From: Ciborinia camelliae | Lineage: Eukaryota > Ascomycota > Leotiomycetes > Helotiales > Sclerotiniaceae | DNA length: 64,000 nt | Reading direction: 5' to 3' | NCBI GenBank assembly: GCA_025890175.1 | Contig: JANPYM010000004.1 | Location: forward strand, 548,007 to 612,006 | Shown: piece by piece, positions 44,101-55,500 of the stretch | How positions within the stretch are numbered: the first letter of the stretch is position 1 | How the letters are laid out: each line of letters starts with the position of its first letter | The notes under the pieces: model-generated | Seen by the model: only the letters and a program-made list of their open reading frames with translations | What the model was told of the DNA's origin: nothing | Databases searched by the model: none | Translations under genes and position numbers: made by a program

Positions 44101-47100
44101 CGTCCTCTGAACTTAAACAAGTTTCTACTATTGGTGAGATGATCAAATCGCTTATTGTAATAAGTGGACCTTTTGACAGCTCATTATTGACCGCAAACAT
44201 AGAGACTTTGGTAGGTTTGGGGTGACCCGAGAGAAAATTGCCCTGGCAGAAGGCCTGGAGAGATACACCGGGACTATTGATGAGCTCGGTAATGTCTCTT
44301 GAAATCGTTATTTGTCCAATAGAGGAAGGCAAATAGAGAGTATCCATTGGACTTTTTCCCGCATTAATGATTGGCCAATACATCTCAATAACTTGTTCAA
44401 GTAATCCTGGATGAATTATCATGTCTTCTTGATGCTCTTTTGGCATTTCTTGCTTGGTATCTGGAACCACCACGTGTGCCATTGAGGCATGTTCACAGGC
44501 GTGACATTCATTCATTCCTTGGAAGCTTGGTCCATAAGAAATACCCAGATTCGAAAGTGCATCGTAGAGTTCATGTTTGTCAATGGCACTTGTTGCTGCT
44601 GCAGTGATATTTCCGATAGTCGATTGCAATCCGAGCCCAGGATCATTGCCTAGTGTTGTGCCAATCAATCCCTCGCAGTGCAAGGTCCATCCTTTATTCG
44701 CAGCCCACGAGTGGATTTTAAACTCGTCCCAAATGCTAGAAGAACTACTTTGTACACGAGGACGTAGTTGGAGAGTAATCTCAACAGGATCTTCTGTAAG
44801 TACAAGTGGTTTACTGACCAAGACATCTCGAAGCTCAAATTTGTCATACTGAACATTGTTCGAGGAGGCTTTTTGAGATGCAGCCTCCACTGCTATCTCG
44901 ATGAAAGCAGACATGGGGAAAAGCGTTAGAGATTGAACCTTGTGGTGTCGAAGCCATGGGACATCGTCGATCCGGAGAACGTTTCTCCATGTTGGCTCAA
45001 GATCATTCGAGTAATTAGCCACTGCACCCAGAAGATCATGACGTTGAACCTTACGGCCTTTTTGTTTTTGTGTTAGACGTGGTTCGTGCCAGTACTTTGT
45101 TGTGTGGTTCCAGGGATATCGAGGCATGTCGATCAATAATGAAGGAGGATTGAGAGGAGCGAGATTGATGGCACCAAGGTCAAGAGTTGCACCTTTCATG
45201 AACAATGTCGACGCTAACTCCATTGCTGTTTCCACTGCATCTTTATTTCTCACAAGAGCTGATGCATAAGAAATCTTCCTTGCATCCTTCCCACAAGTCT
45301 TTAGAATTTGCTTGATTGGACCAGCGAGAGCTGAATGGGGTCCGATTTCAATAAGCATGTTCACCCCAGTTTTGTGTTCGTCCGTTGGTGCACACATATC
45401 TGTGACAGCTTCAGAGAATCGAACTGCTTCTGTTAAATTATCAACCCAATACTGGGACTCGAGTCTCGGCCCTTCGACTAGATGACCAAGTAATGATGAA
45501 TAGAATTTGACATCTGTAGTTTTGGGTGCAGCAAGAGACTGAAGACACCTTCGGTAATCGTCTGAGACCAAACTCATATGTTGAGAGTGATAAGCCACGT
45601 TTACTTGTAGCTTTCTATTGAACATTTGTTTCTGCTCCAATAATACTTGAAGCTCGTCGATAGCTAACTCGTCTCCTGAGATGGTTAAGCTAGACGGACT
45701 GTTAAAGCAAGCTATACGAACCGTCTTCGCAATGAGTCCGTCGATAAGTGGTTCGATCTCTTCCTTACTACACCCTACAGCCATCATTGATCCTCGGAGA
45801 TCTGGGAACTTCTCCCGTAATTCAACAGCAGCTATACCTCTGTAATATGCAATTGCCATGCAGGAATCGAGGGGGATAATACCAGCCGCATATGCCGCTC
45901 CGATCTCACCACTAGAATGGCCAGCCACCGATGTCGGTGTGATATTCCAGCTTCGTAATAAATCGGTCAAGGCCAGCTGGATTGCTGTGCATGCTGGTTG
46001 ACTAATATGGGCTTCATTGATAAGCGATGATGTGACGTCTTTATTGAGTTCTGTTATTAGGGAGAAAGGTGCCCCAAATGAAACTAGACACTTTTCGCAA
46101 GCATCTAAACATGCAGCGAAGACCGGATAATTTTCGTAGAGCTCACGACCCATTGCGTTCCATTGAGCTCCTTGTCCAGTATATATGAAACCAATCCGCA
46201 GTGGTTCAATTTCTCTCACCGGTGAGAGTTTCCCAGAGTTCAGTGCTTGAATGAGTTCGAAGGATAATGTAGCTGGGACCGCAACCCTCCATTGCAGTCT
46301 GAATATAGCTAAGTTAGCGCCCGTGCCCCCATTGTTCTCATACAACCTCCGATCTAGCTTAAAACAAGTGTTGTATTTGGGGATAAGTGAAAAGAATACT
46401 TACAGAGATCTTCGTTGTCCCAGTGTGTAAGCTACATTGCTCATTAGATCATTCTGGAAGAATTCCGGTCTCCGTTCCAAGTAGATACCGATATTCTTCA
46501 TGAGTGCTTCTAGCGCACCTTTGTCATTCGCAGATAGAATGATCAGTCTTCTACTTTGTGGTGCTTTCTCGCGAGATTCTGGCTCGATTTGATGTATGAA
46601 AGGGGCCCGCTCTAAAACAACATGTGCATTTGTGCCTCCAAATCCAAAATTATTTACACTGGCAAACTGCTTTTGTCTAGGCCATGGCCGCTGACTGATT
46701 GGAACCTATGAAAAATGAGCTATGACTTAATTCATCACAATTAACCTAGAAAATACCTTCAGATGCCACTTTGAGAAAGGTATATTCTCATTAGGCGACT
46801 TAAAATCGTGATTAGGCAGAATAAAGCCTCGCTCGAGCATCATAGCTGTCTTAATTATAGATATAATACCTGTGAGAGTAAATCAGCTTTCTGGAGACTT
46901 GAGAGGAGGAATATCAGATAGTGTGTACCAGAAGAACCTTCTAGATGCCCAATATTTGACTTCACAGATCCAACGAAGAGGGGGTTTCTGGCGTTTCTGC
47001 CTTCCCCAAACACATTATAAAGGGCGGCAGCTTCTATGGGATCTCCAACCTTAGTACCGGTTCCATGGGCCTCCACATAGCCGGTGTCTTTTGGGTCAAT

Positions 47101-48354
47101 TTTGGCACTTTCGTAGACCCATTTCATCAGTAATTCTATCCCGGTAAGTATTATTGATTGCAAAGTCAGGTGGAATTCGTTTGGGGCTTACCTTGTGCGG
47201 AACCATTAGGCATAGTTATTCCAGGAGTTTTACCATCTTGGTTGATGCCACTGCCTCTTATTACAGCTCTGATGTTGTCGTTATCCTTTAGAGCTTGCTC
47301 TAGAGGTTTTAAGACGATCAAACCACAACCCTCACCACGTCCATAGCCAGTGCCACGACTGTCAAAAGAGAAAGATCTCCCTTCGTCAGAAAATAATCTA
47401 GGTATGTTAGTCGGGATTCCCAAAAGGCTATACAATCGTGGAAAGCTCACCGAGAATTTGACATTGAAATCCAGTTTTCGGGTATCATATTCAAATGGCA
47501 TCCACCAACTATCGCCGATTTACATTCGTCATTCCGAAGACTCTGGCAAGCCTGATGTAAGGCAACCAAGCTCGAAGAGCATGCGGTGTCCATGGTAAGA
47601 GAGGGACCTCGTAAATCGAAGAAATGAGAAATACGGTTTGATTGCATCGCAAAAGCGCATCCTAATTTGTTCAGTGGGAAACAGCATAAGCCAGTTAGAA
47701 ATTGGGTTATTTACCTGTAGCTTGGTACATGGGAATACTATCTGTGTCCACAAATGATGCAGATTCATACTCGGAAAATGAGCCACCGACGAAAACTCCC
47801 ACATTCTTCCCAACAATTTCGTGTTTGGGAATTCCCGCACTCTCCAAAGCTTCAAAGGTACATTCCAGCAAAATGCGTTGTTGAGGATCCATCGAAGTAG
47901 CTTCCTGGGCAGTAAGACTAAAGAATGGCGCGTCGAATAGCCCTATATCTTCTTTTAAGAAATTGCCACCAGTAGCATTAAAACATCCCGCCTTTCCAGG
48001 GTTGGGGTGATAAAAGGTTGTGGTGTCAAATCTTTCCTTCGGTATTTCTGACCAGCCGCTTCGAGATCTGGAACACAGCTCCCAAAACTCATCTGGAGTG
48101 CTGACGTTGCCCGGTAGACGACACGACATTCCAACAATTGCTATGGGTATCTGCTTTGCAACTTGAGGTTGGATATACCCCGATATATATCCATCTTTGA
48201 ATGCATGCGAATAAATGTATTTGAAAGCCTGTACTTCAGGCGTTTCGTCATTCTCTCCTGAAGCAGCTTCGACGTTCTGTTCTGATATCGCTTCAGGGAC
48301 TGCATCATTCGTGCGCTCCTGGGGCGAAGTGCAGGTGTCCGCTGAAGTTGCCAT
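41153..48354 (-). CDS. Highly reducing type I polyketide synthase (KS-AT-DH-ER-KR-ACP)
   Basis: Iterative megasynthase making a reduced polyketide from malonyl-CoA. Nine exons: 47715-48354, 47451-47661, 47192-47397, 46929-47135, 46757-46869, 46404-46705, 42383-46298, 42012-42332 and 41153-41965. They sum to 2242 codons in frame. KS (about 70-495) has Cys241 in DTACSSS, EAHGTGT and KSNIGHLEG, so its triad is intact. AT (about 595-890) has GHSSGE with Ser687. DH (about 975-1260) keeps the first His ([13 protein letters not shown]) but has Ser for the usual Gly, and Glu for the catalytic Asp in HPGLLEQ. A Ser/Asn/Gly-rich linker follows, with no methyltransferase glycine motif. ER (about 1540-1860) has [13 protein letters not shown] (about 1880-2050) has GGTGGLG, LSSASG and AAYSAAN. 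ACP carries Ser2197 (ALDSL). There is no thioesterase domain, and the divergent hydrolase at 50262 could supply release. The product is unknown. Confidence 0.93.
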
Positions 48355-50261
48355 GTCTGTTTTGTTGTGATAAAAGCCGGCTTATATCGCAACAACAGTA
48401 TTCAAGAATCACAATGAATCAAAATCACAAGATGTTTGGCTATGTACGTTGAAGTCGTTTTATTCCTTTTGGACCAGCTCAAGGTAACCTTTACGTAGAA
48501 AAGATCGGTTCAAATGATAGCTAGAATCATTGGGAAGATGAGGTTTAAGTTCTCGGTCATGGGTCAGATATGTAAACAAATAGCACCTCGCACGGCTGGT
48601 ATCCCCATGTCCAAAGCAGTTGATGTTGCACCTACCGTGTCAATCATATCTTGGCCTTTCATCCCATCTTACTAATGATTCAATTCAACCACAAAGTGAA
48701 CGGTAGAAGGTGGAAACAATTAGCCTGCCAGATTTTGGTATTTTGAGAATCTTCAAGTGTACTGGACATTCTATCACATCACATCATTCTCACATTGCAT
48801 CGTCCTGCACTCCCTGGTGGACTTTTCACCTGGAGGAGTTGATCGTAGAATATACTACGATCAACACTTCTTTGCGACAGACATGCTGGAGATGATCCAT
48901 GGAGACGGGAATGATAGGTGAATCATCGACAAACAGCTGAGCCTAAAGCTGAGCTACACCACAAACCTCCATGACGGGAAAATGAGTATGAACCAGAAAA
49001 TGCAAATAAAAAGTAGGGTTTAAGTAGTTCCCTTTCTGATTCAAGTTATTCTTTGAATTAAGGTCGGTGAAACGAAGCCGGTGGTTAGTGCATGAGGTCC
49101 CCTAGAATGCTAAAAATGGACACGTTCGCTTAACAGGGATCTTCTTGGCCAACCATATCACTAGGATTTTTTGAATTACAAAGAACATTTGTCATGCCTA
49201 GGCCCCTGCCTCGTGAATGCCATGTATCTAGTCACGTGATCATCCTCTATATTTAGATGGTGATCTTCTGAAGAGGATCCTTTCCTCTTCAGCATAGTTC
49301 TTGTATCAGATTACAGATCCTAGATTCCATTCCTTATGCCTGTGCTGACGTGCATCACATATTTGAGATGTATGTTTTCAGCATTCTAGGGGAGAACAGA
49401 GGTCGTCTAGAAGAGACGAGGACTCGGGCTGCAAACTGCCTACAGTAAAATATTGTGCATTGGACTGCGCTAAATCGGATCGGTGCCGCATACATGAACT
49501 TGTTCTATAAAAAAGGGTATTTTGAAGCTCAGGGTGTGCAAGCTCTAAAATTATACGCTTTTCATAAGTCACTGCGCTATGCGACATTTAGCGGCGATTA
49601 GACCAATAGGAATGGAGAGAACCATGATGTGGGGTAGATGCTTTCCCCAGCTACAGCAAGACCACCAGACAAGAGAAAATATATCTGTTGATGTACGAGA
49701 TGCACCTCCGCCTCCATTGTCAAACCCCTTAAACCCCATATGATCTGTGACCTACACTAAGCTTTCCTGCTCAGGGGATTTCAGGAAACAGAAACGGCCT
49801 AAGATTCAATTGGAGTGTCGTTTATCCAATGAGTTAACCAAGAGACAAGATCTCAGATCTACTCGGATATTGACAGACCAACTTGGCAATATACTCCGTC
49901 TGTGCAAATATCTGTGCATCATGTCGTGATGCGGAGTATCGTTTATGCCATGAGTTAACCAAGAGACAAGATGTCGGATCGACTCAGATGTTGAGAGATC
50001 AACTTGACTCCATCTATGCAAAATATCTGTGCATGATATCGTGATGTGGGGGGATCTTTGTTTTATTGATGTTTTATCTTAAGCATCCCCAAAACTTTGC
50101 TATGAAGTAATATAGATACTTATTTAGATCTTCCGTCCAGAGCTCTCTTTCAGAACTTGTACTATTTTACTGATCTTCATACGCCTGATATACTATTCTT
50201 CTCTTAATATCAGATTACAAACTATTACTTGATCAAAATTCATTCTCAAATATCTACGACT
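48355..50261. promoter_or_regulatory. Divergent promoter region between PKS and hydrolase
   Basis: About 1.9 kb separates the two divergent start codons, enough for a shared regulatory region. It contains the imperfect duplicated block at 49811-50049 nearer to the hydrolase. The final 200 bp before 50262 are AT/CT-rich. No ORF accepted. Confidence 0.5.
49811..50049. repeat. Imperfect tandem duplication (about 120 bp units) in the divergent promoter
   Basis: Copy 1 (49811-49934) and copy 2 (49935-50049) share TGAGTTAACCAAGAGACAAG, then GATCAACTTG or GACCAACTTG, then ATATCTGTGCAT and TCGTGATG. They differ by scattered substitutions and a small indel, so the duplication is not recent. Confidence 0.85.
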
Positions 50262-51221
50262 ATGAAGTTTCTCTGTCTTTGTGGGGCATATGGAAGCTCG
50301 GATGTAAGTACCAATGTTCCAATGTCGATTGCATATTTGAAGCTGAAGCTGACCAATGTAGAAATTTAAAGTGCAGCTTGGTACGTATCTTCGTCAGCCT
50401 TGAATACCTTGCTAGCCATGCTTACTTTTCGAATAGCTCCTCTGATTAGGGAACTAGCGTCTGATGAGACCGCCGAGCTATTTTTCGCTCATGGTCCAGT
50501 TGATGCCTATCCCCCCAAAGGATATGAGGATTATTTTGGGCCGGCGCCACATCATCGATTCATAAAGGCCGGTAATACGGAAGAAGGGGGCGATGACCTT
50601 CTCGAACGTATTCGAAATTTTCCCAAAGGTGCAACTACAGAAGATCAAATGCGGGAATTGATGAGGAACAGATCCGGTTCCATTCCTGTCCCAAATGCTG
50701 ATGGCAGTTATGGTGATGAGAGTGCGCAAGATGCTATGGAGTATTTATATGATATTATGCAAGAAGAAGGTCCTTTCGATGGAATTATGGGCTATTCAGA
50801 GGGAGCCGCTGTTGCAGGAACGCTATTGTTGCACGAACAGAAGAGATTTGAAACCGAAGGAAGACCACCAATGTTCAAGTGTGCCGTATTCTTCGCTGGG
50901 TGGCCTCCATTGACACCTGAATTTAATGGAGTAGTTCTTGCGGATGAAACCGACTTGACAATCACCGTTCCAACCCTTCACATCAGTAAGTCTTCTCACT
51001 TTGGTTCTGAGTGGCACCATAGACATTATCTGACTCTCAAATTAGTTGGGTCGCTAGATCCGTATTTGGCAGGGTGCATCTCACTCTACAATGTGTGTGA
51101 TATGGACAACGCATACCTCTTCGACCATGGAAAAGGACACACGCTACCCAGAGATTCACAGACAGTTCGAGAGCTTTGTAATGTGATACGCACAATGCGC
51201 GCAAATATTGGAATCTCGTGA
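50262..51221 (+). CDS. FSH1-family serine hydrolase (LovG-like), PKS-associated
   Basis: Alpha/beta hydrolase of the FSH1 family, which includes the LovG thioesterase that frees the polyketide from LovB. Exons 50262-50303, 50362-50380 (only 19 nt), 50437-50985 and 51046-51221 give 261 residues. The start MKFLCLCGAYGSSD followed by FKVQLAPLIREL is typical of the family. The nucleophile is Ser141 in GYSEGAA, the acid is the Asp of GSLDPY (formed across the last intron), and the base is the His of HGKGHTLP. The triad is complete. It sits head-to-head with the PKS, which has no thioesterase domain, so product release or chain editing is a reasonable inference. A tailoring esterase is the alternative. 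Confidence 0.88.
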
Positions 51222-52530
51222 TATATTTCAGAATAATTTGCAGGCGTATACCAGGTGCTTGATAGAATGACTATGGATCTATTTGGGTCTTGTTCTGAAG
51301 GCCTTGTATTCTTGCAGTGAGCGGGCCTTGTATTTCCAGGCCGTAGAACGGCTACTTTTTTTTTCATCACGAGTATAATTATTGCACAATACCAATTTCA
51401 AGGCAGGGTGGCAGCAAGGAGGTTATTATGGCCGTGTATAAGTTTATGATATATTTTTTATTGCACATATTGGCTGTGTGTTCTTTTTCTTTGTGAGGAA
51501 TGTCTCTTTGTGAGGAGTGTCATTGGAAACTACTGTGTAATCTTCTTGTCACGGCTCGCGCACCAGACTCGCACATGCCTTGCCTTTATAGCTCGCATAT
51601 AGGCAATATCCATGTGATGTATGAAACAAATCGCCCACCAAACTTACCAAAGATATGAAATATGAAAAGTTTTGTCCAAGCTCTGATTTGAAATACGCCT
51701 CATAACACTTTTCAATGTCTGGGCCAAGATTTGACAATAATATGGTATCTGAAAGTAGCGAGTTTGTTTGGTGTGAGATTTGTTTCTTATGTCCCGTAGC
51801 ATCGTTATGCAAACCTTAACTCTGAGAATCACTGGGGATGGCTTCATGTGAATTTCATACTTCAAACTGACAAACGGACTTCGTGGCGATTCTAACGAAA
51901 TCGTCGGGTTTCAGAACATTTACAATGTTGGGAGGAAATTTCAGGCCATAGCTGGGTTGTGTGATCACGAGCGTGCATCTGACATGCCAAGGAAAAGAAG
52001 GAACAACAGCCCCTGATCTTGTTTGACCCCTAATAATAGCCGGTCTTCTCGAGGACTAGGGATTGGGAAAAACACACAAAGGTAAATCATCCGGACTCTT
52101 TTTTCCGGAGGCATTATTTTGGTAGATGGGGAGGTCCCGGAAACATTTCTTCAGCTTGATTGATTGCATTAATTCCATGGCAATATATCTGCTTCCGGAG
52201 TCTGACATCACATTTCATACTTTGATCCCAATCGACTGCGCCATGTGCTATAAGCCTATAATCCATATTCACAGTCCGCGGTCAGACCAAGAACTCTCCT
52301 CATGCACAGATATCAAGTCCGTTCCTGGCTCCACCACCAATATGTAAATTCTGATCCTGAGACCTAGTCGGGTTCATAATAATAGAAGACAGGGGAAAAT
52401 TTGGAATAAGAAACCCTACGGAAACATCAGCACAGGTATTGAGCGATTTTGATTTGCTACATGCCTGCCCTAGAAGTGGTGATGCTTTCCGGGGAATCTA
52501 TGAGGAAATCTTACCTCTCAGAAAGTAAAG
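51222..52530. other. Intergenic, hydrolase 3' flank and transporter promoter
   Basis: About 1.3 kb. No coding sequence accepted. Confidence 0.5.
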
Positions 52531-55500
52531 ATGGCAGGAATCAGTGATAGCCGGTCGTCGTCATCACATCCACCGAAGACAACTACGTCAAATGTAGAGG
52601 TAGACTTTGAAAATGGCGAGAACGAAGCCTCGTCATCACAGAATCTTGAGATGGTAGAACGACCCAGCAGATTTCTTGGAGCTCCATTACAAGAGGATAC
52701 TCCGATGGAAGAGATTCTGTCTCCACATTCTGATGGCTTCAATTCACCCACGTCGCCAAAACAATGGCCAGCTTCAGCGAATGAGCCTTTACTAGCAGGA
52801 GACGAAGTTGTTCAAGTAGACAACGGGGACGCCGAAGTTATTGATTCTCAGCCAAAGACTAAGATACCTTATATCAGCGCAGAGTATAAGCTCGCATTGT
52901 CTCATTTCATGGTATGTAATCCCCTTCTGCTTAATCGTTGTACACGACTAAAGTTTTCAATAGCGAATATTCTCTTATACTGACCGGAATGACAAACTAC
53001 TCTTACTAGCAGCAGGAGGTGCTTCAGTACTCACCGGTATTACATTACCTCTCATGAATGTTGTATTTAGTAAGAGCCATGAACTGTCATTTGTATGGTG
53101 GTTCTTAGGAGTGCTAAGTCTATCTATCTAGGTGAACTGGTTGGTGATTTCAGTGGATTTTATGATCCACATTCTGATGAAACGAAAGAGGTTTTTATTC
53201 AAGCTATTAATCAGAATGTGTAAGTGTCACCATATGTAAATATGATCGAAAGTAAATTCTTATGTGGTGTTCTAGAATTTACATGCTATATTTGTTTCTG
53301 GGCAGGTTACTCCTGGATTATGTCGCTGTTGTGAGTACAGGCTAACCTCCAAATACCCTTTCGACACTTTAACACTCCTATAGTTAGGGTTCCGGATGGT
53401 AAGTATTCGAATATCCGCATCGATGCGAATATCGTACCTCAATGCTCTTTTCCGCCAACCCATTTCGGTGCTTGATACCCTACCATCAGGACAAACAGCA
53501 TCTATCATAACCATTACTGCCAATATACTACAACTCGGCATCTCCGAAAAGCTATCCATGTTTCTCCAGAGCATGTCTCTGATATTCTCAGCTTTGATAG
53601 TCGCCTTTTACTATAACTGGCTACTCACACTTGTGACGAGCACTGGCTTAATATTTATTATTGCATTTTACTCTTTCACTATCCCACGATTGGTCAAGAT
53701 GCTTAAGCAAGTCGAGGAGGCTGACCGCGTGTCATCTTCTATTGCGAGCGAAGTTTTCAGTTCGATTAGAATGGTTGTTGCTTGTGAAGCGGGAGGAAAA
53801 ATGTCAAAGAGATATGCTGCATGGGTCAAAGAATCTCGACGTCGAGGTTTACTTATGTCTCCTTTAGTGGCGATTCAACAAGCTCCTGGTATGTTTTCGT
53901 AAACTTCACTTAATTACTTGTATTGACCAGTGTCTAGTATTGTTTGCGATTCATGCGTGAGTTTTCTTATTACATTGATATAATTTCCCGCTTACCTGCA
54001 TACCAGTACTTTTGCGATGTCTTTTTGGTTTGCCATAAAACTGTACTTGGAGTCACAGATCGTCAGTGTCGCAACTATCATTGTGTTCGTCCATATAAGC
54101 GAGCCCACTTCACTTGAGTCCACGATATTAATATATCTCTAGTATTTTATCGTCGATAATGACTATTATAATGTCTATCGGGGGTATAGCCGCCCCTATC
54201 ACTGCCGCCGCACAAGCCGCTGGGGCAGCAGGTATATTATTCAGCATAATTGATGCACCGCAGCCAAAGACAGAAGGTGTTAAGGCTCCAGAGGTTTCTT
54301 CAAGAGATGATATCGTTCTTGAGAATGTCAATTTTGCATACCCCCTGAGGCATGATGTGAAAGTACTTGATAATCTTAGTGTCCGCTTTCCAGCTGGGAA
54401 ATTGACCGCTATTGTCGGAGCTTCTGGCTCTGGAAAAAGTACTATTGTTGGATTGATAGAGAGATGGTATGAGCTTGATGGAAACCTCACAGACAATGCA
54501 CTTGTAAGTTTTAGGAATCGATCGAATGAAGAAGATCGTCACTGACTGTCACAAGACACTTTTCTTCCGAAACGGTACAATCACAGTCGGTGGCCGAAAG
54601 CTGCATGAGATTGACTTGAAGTGGTGGAGGTCGCAGATAGGCCTTGTTCAGCAAGAACCCTTTCTCTTCAATACTACCATTTACAGAAACGTGGAGTATG
54701 GTTTGATAGGCACAAAATGGGAATACGAAAGTTACGAAAAGAAGAGGAGGTTGGTGAAAAGAGCTTGCAAGGAGGCATTTGCAGATGAATTCATTAAGCG
54801 ACTGCCCGAGGCAAGCAAATCGACAAATTTGAGACTTGATTATGCATTCCGCTAACTTCAACAGGGATACAGTACAGTTGTAGGTGACGCTGGCATAAAA
54901 CTTAGTGGCGGTCAACGGCAAAGGTTGGCAATTGCTAGAAGTATTGTCAAGCAGCCGAAGATACTGATCCTCGACGAAGCAACAAGTGCTATCGATGTCA
55001 GAAGTGAAAGAATTGTTCAAGCTGCATTGGATAAAGTCTCAAAGAATCGAACTACCATCACAATAGCTCATCAATTATCTACCGTCATCAAAGCAGACAA
55101 CATCATAGTAATGAAGAAAGGGCAAGTGGTGCAGCAGGGGACTCACGAACAGTTGTTGTTGGATCGAGAAGGTCCATATTGGGCACTTGCAAATGCACAA
55201 CAGTTAGGCAATGGTGAAATTCCTGTGAAAAAAGTCACAATACCAAGCGACCCAGAGAAGCAAGATATAGACTCGCCAAAATTCGAAAGAATTAGCCTTG
55301 ATCTTGAAGAGCGTCCAACTAGCTCACCATTGCTTCCGCCGATCGAAAAACGGAAAACTCCTTTAGGGAGCTTCATCCTTTTTCTTTGGGAACAAAAGCC
55401 GCGATGGGTATGGTATGCAATAATGTTCCTCGGCTCTTTAGGTGCTGGTGCTTCGTTCCCATTGCATGCATTCTTATTTGCGAAACTCATTTCGCTGTTT

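Noticed and set aside
46299..46403. Upstream acceptor candidates (AAG, TAG) in the PKS intron before the AT domain
   Set aside because: They give the wrong phase or a stop. Only TTCAG at 46299 joins RRSL to QWRVAVPAT in frame.
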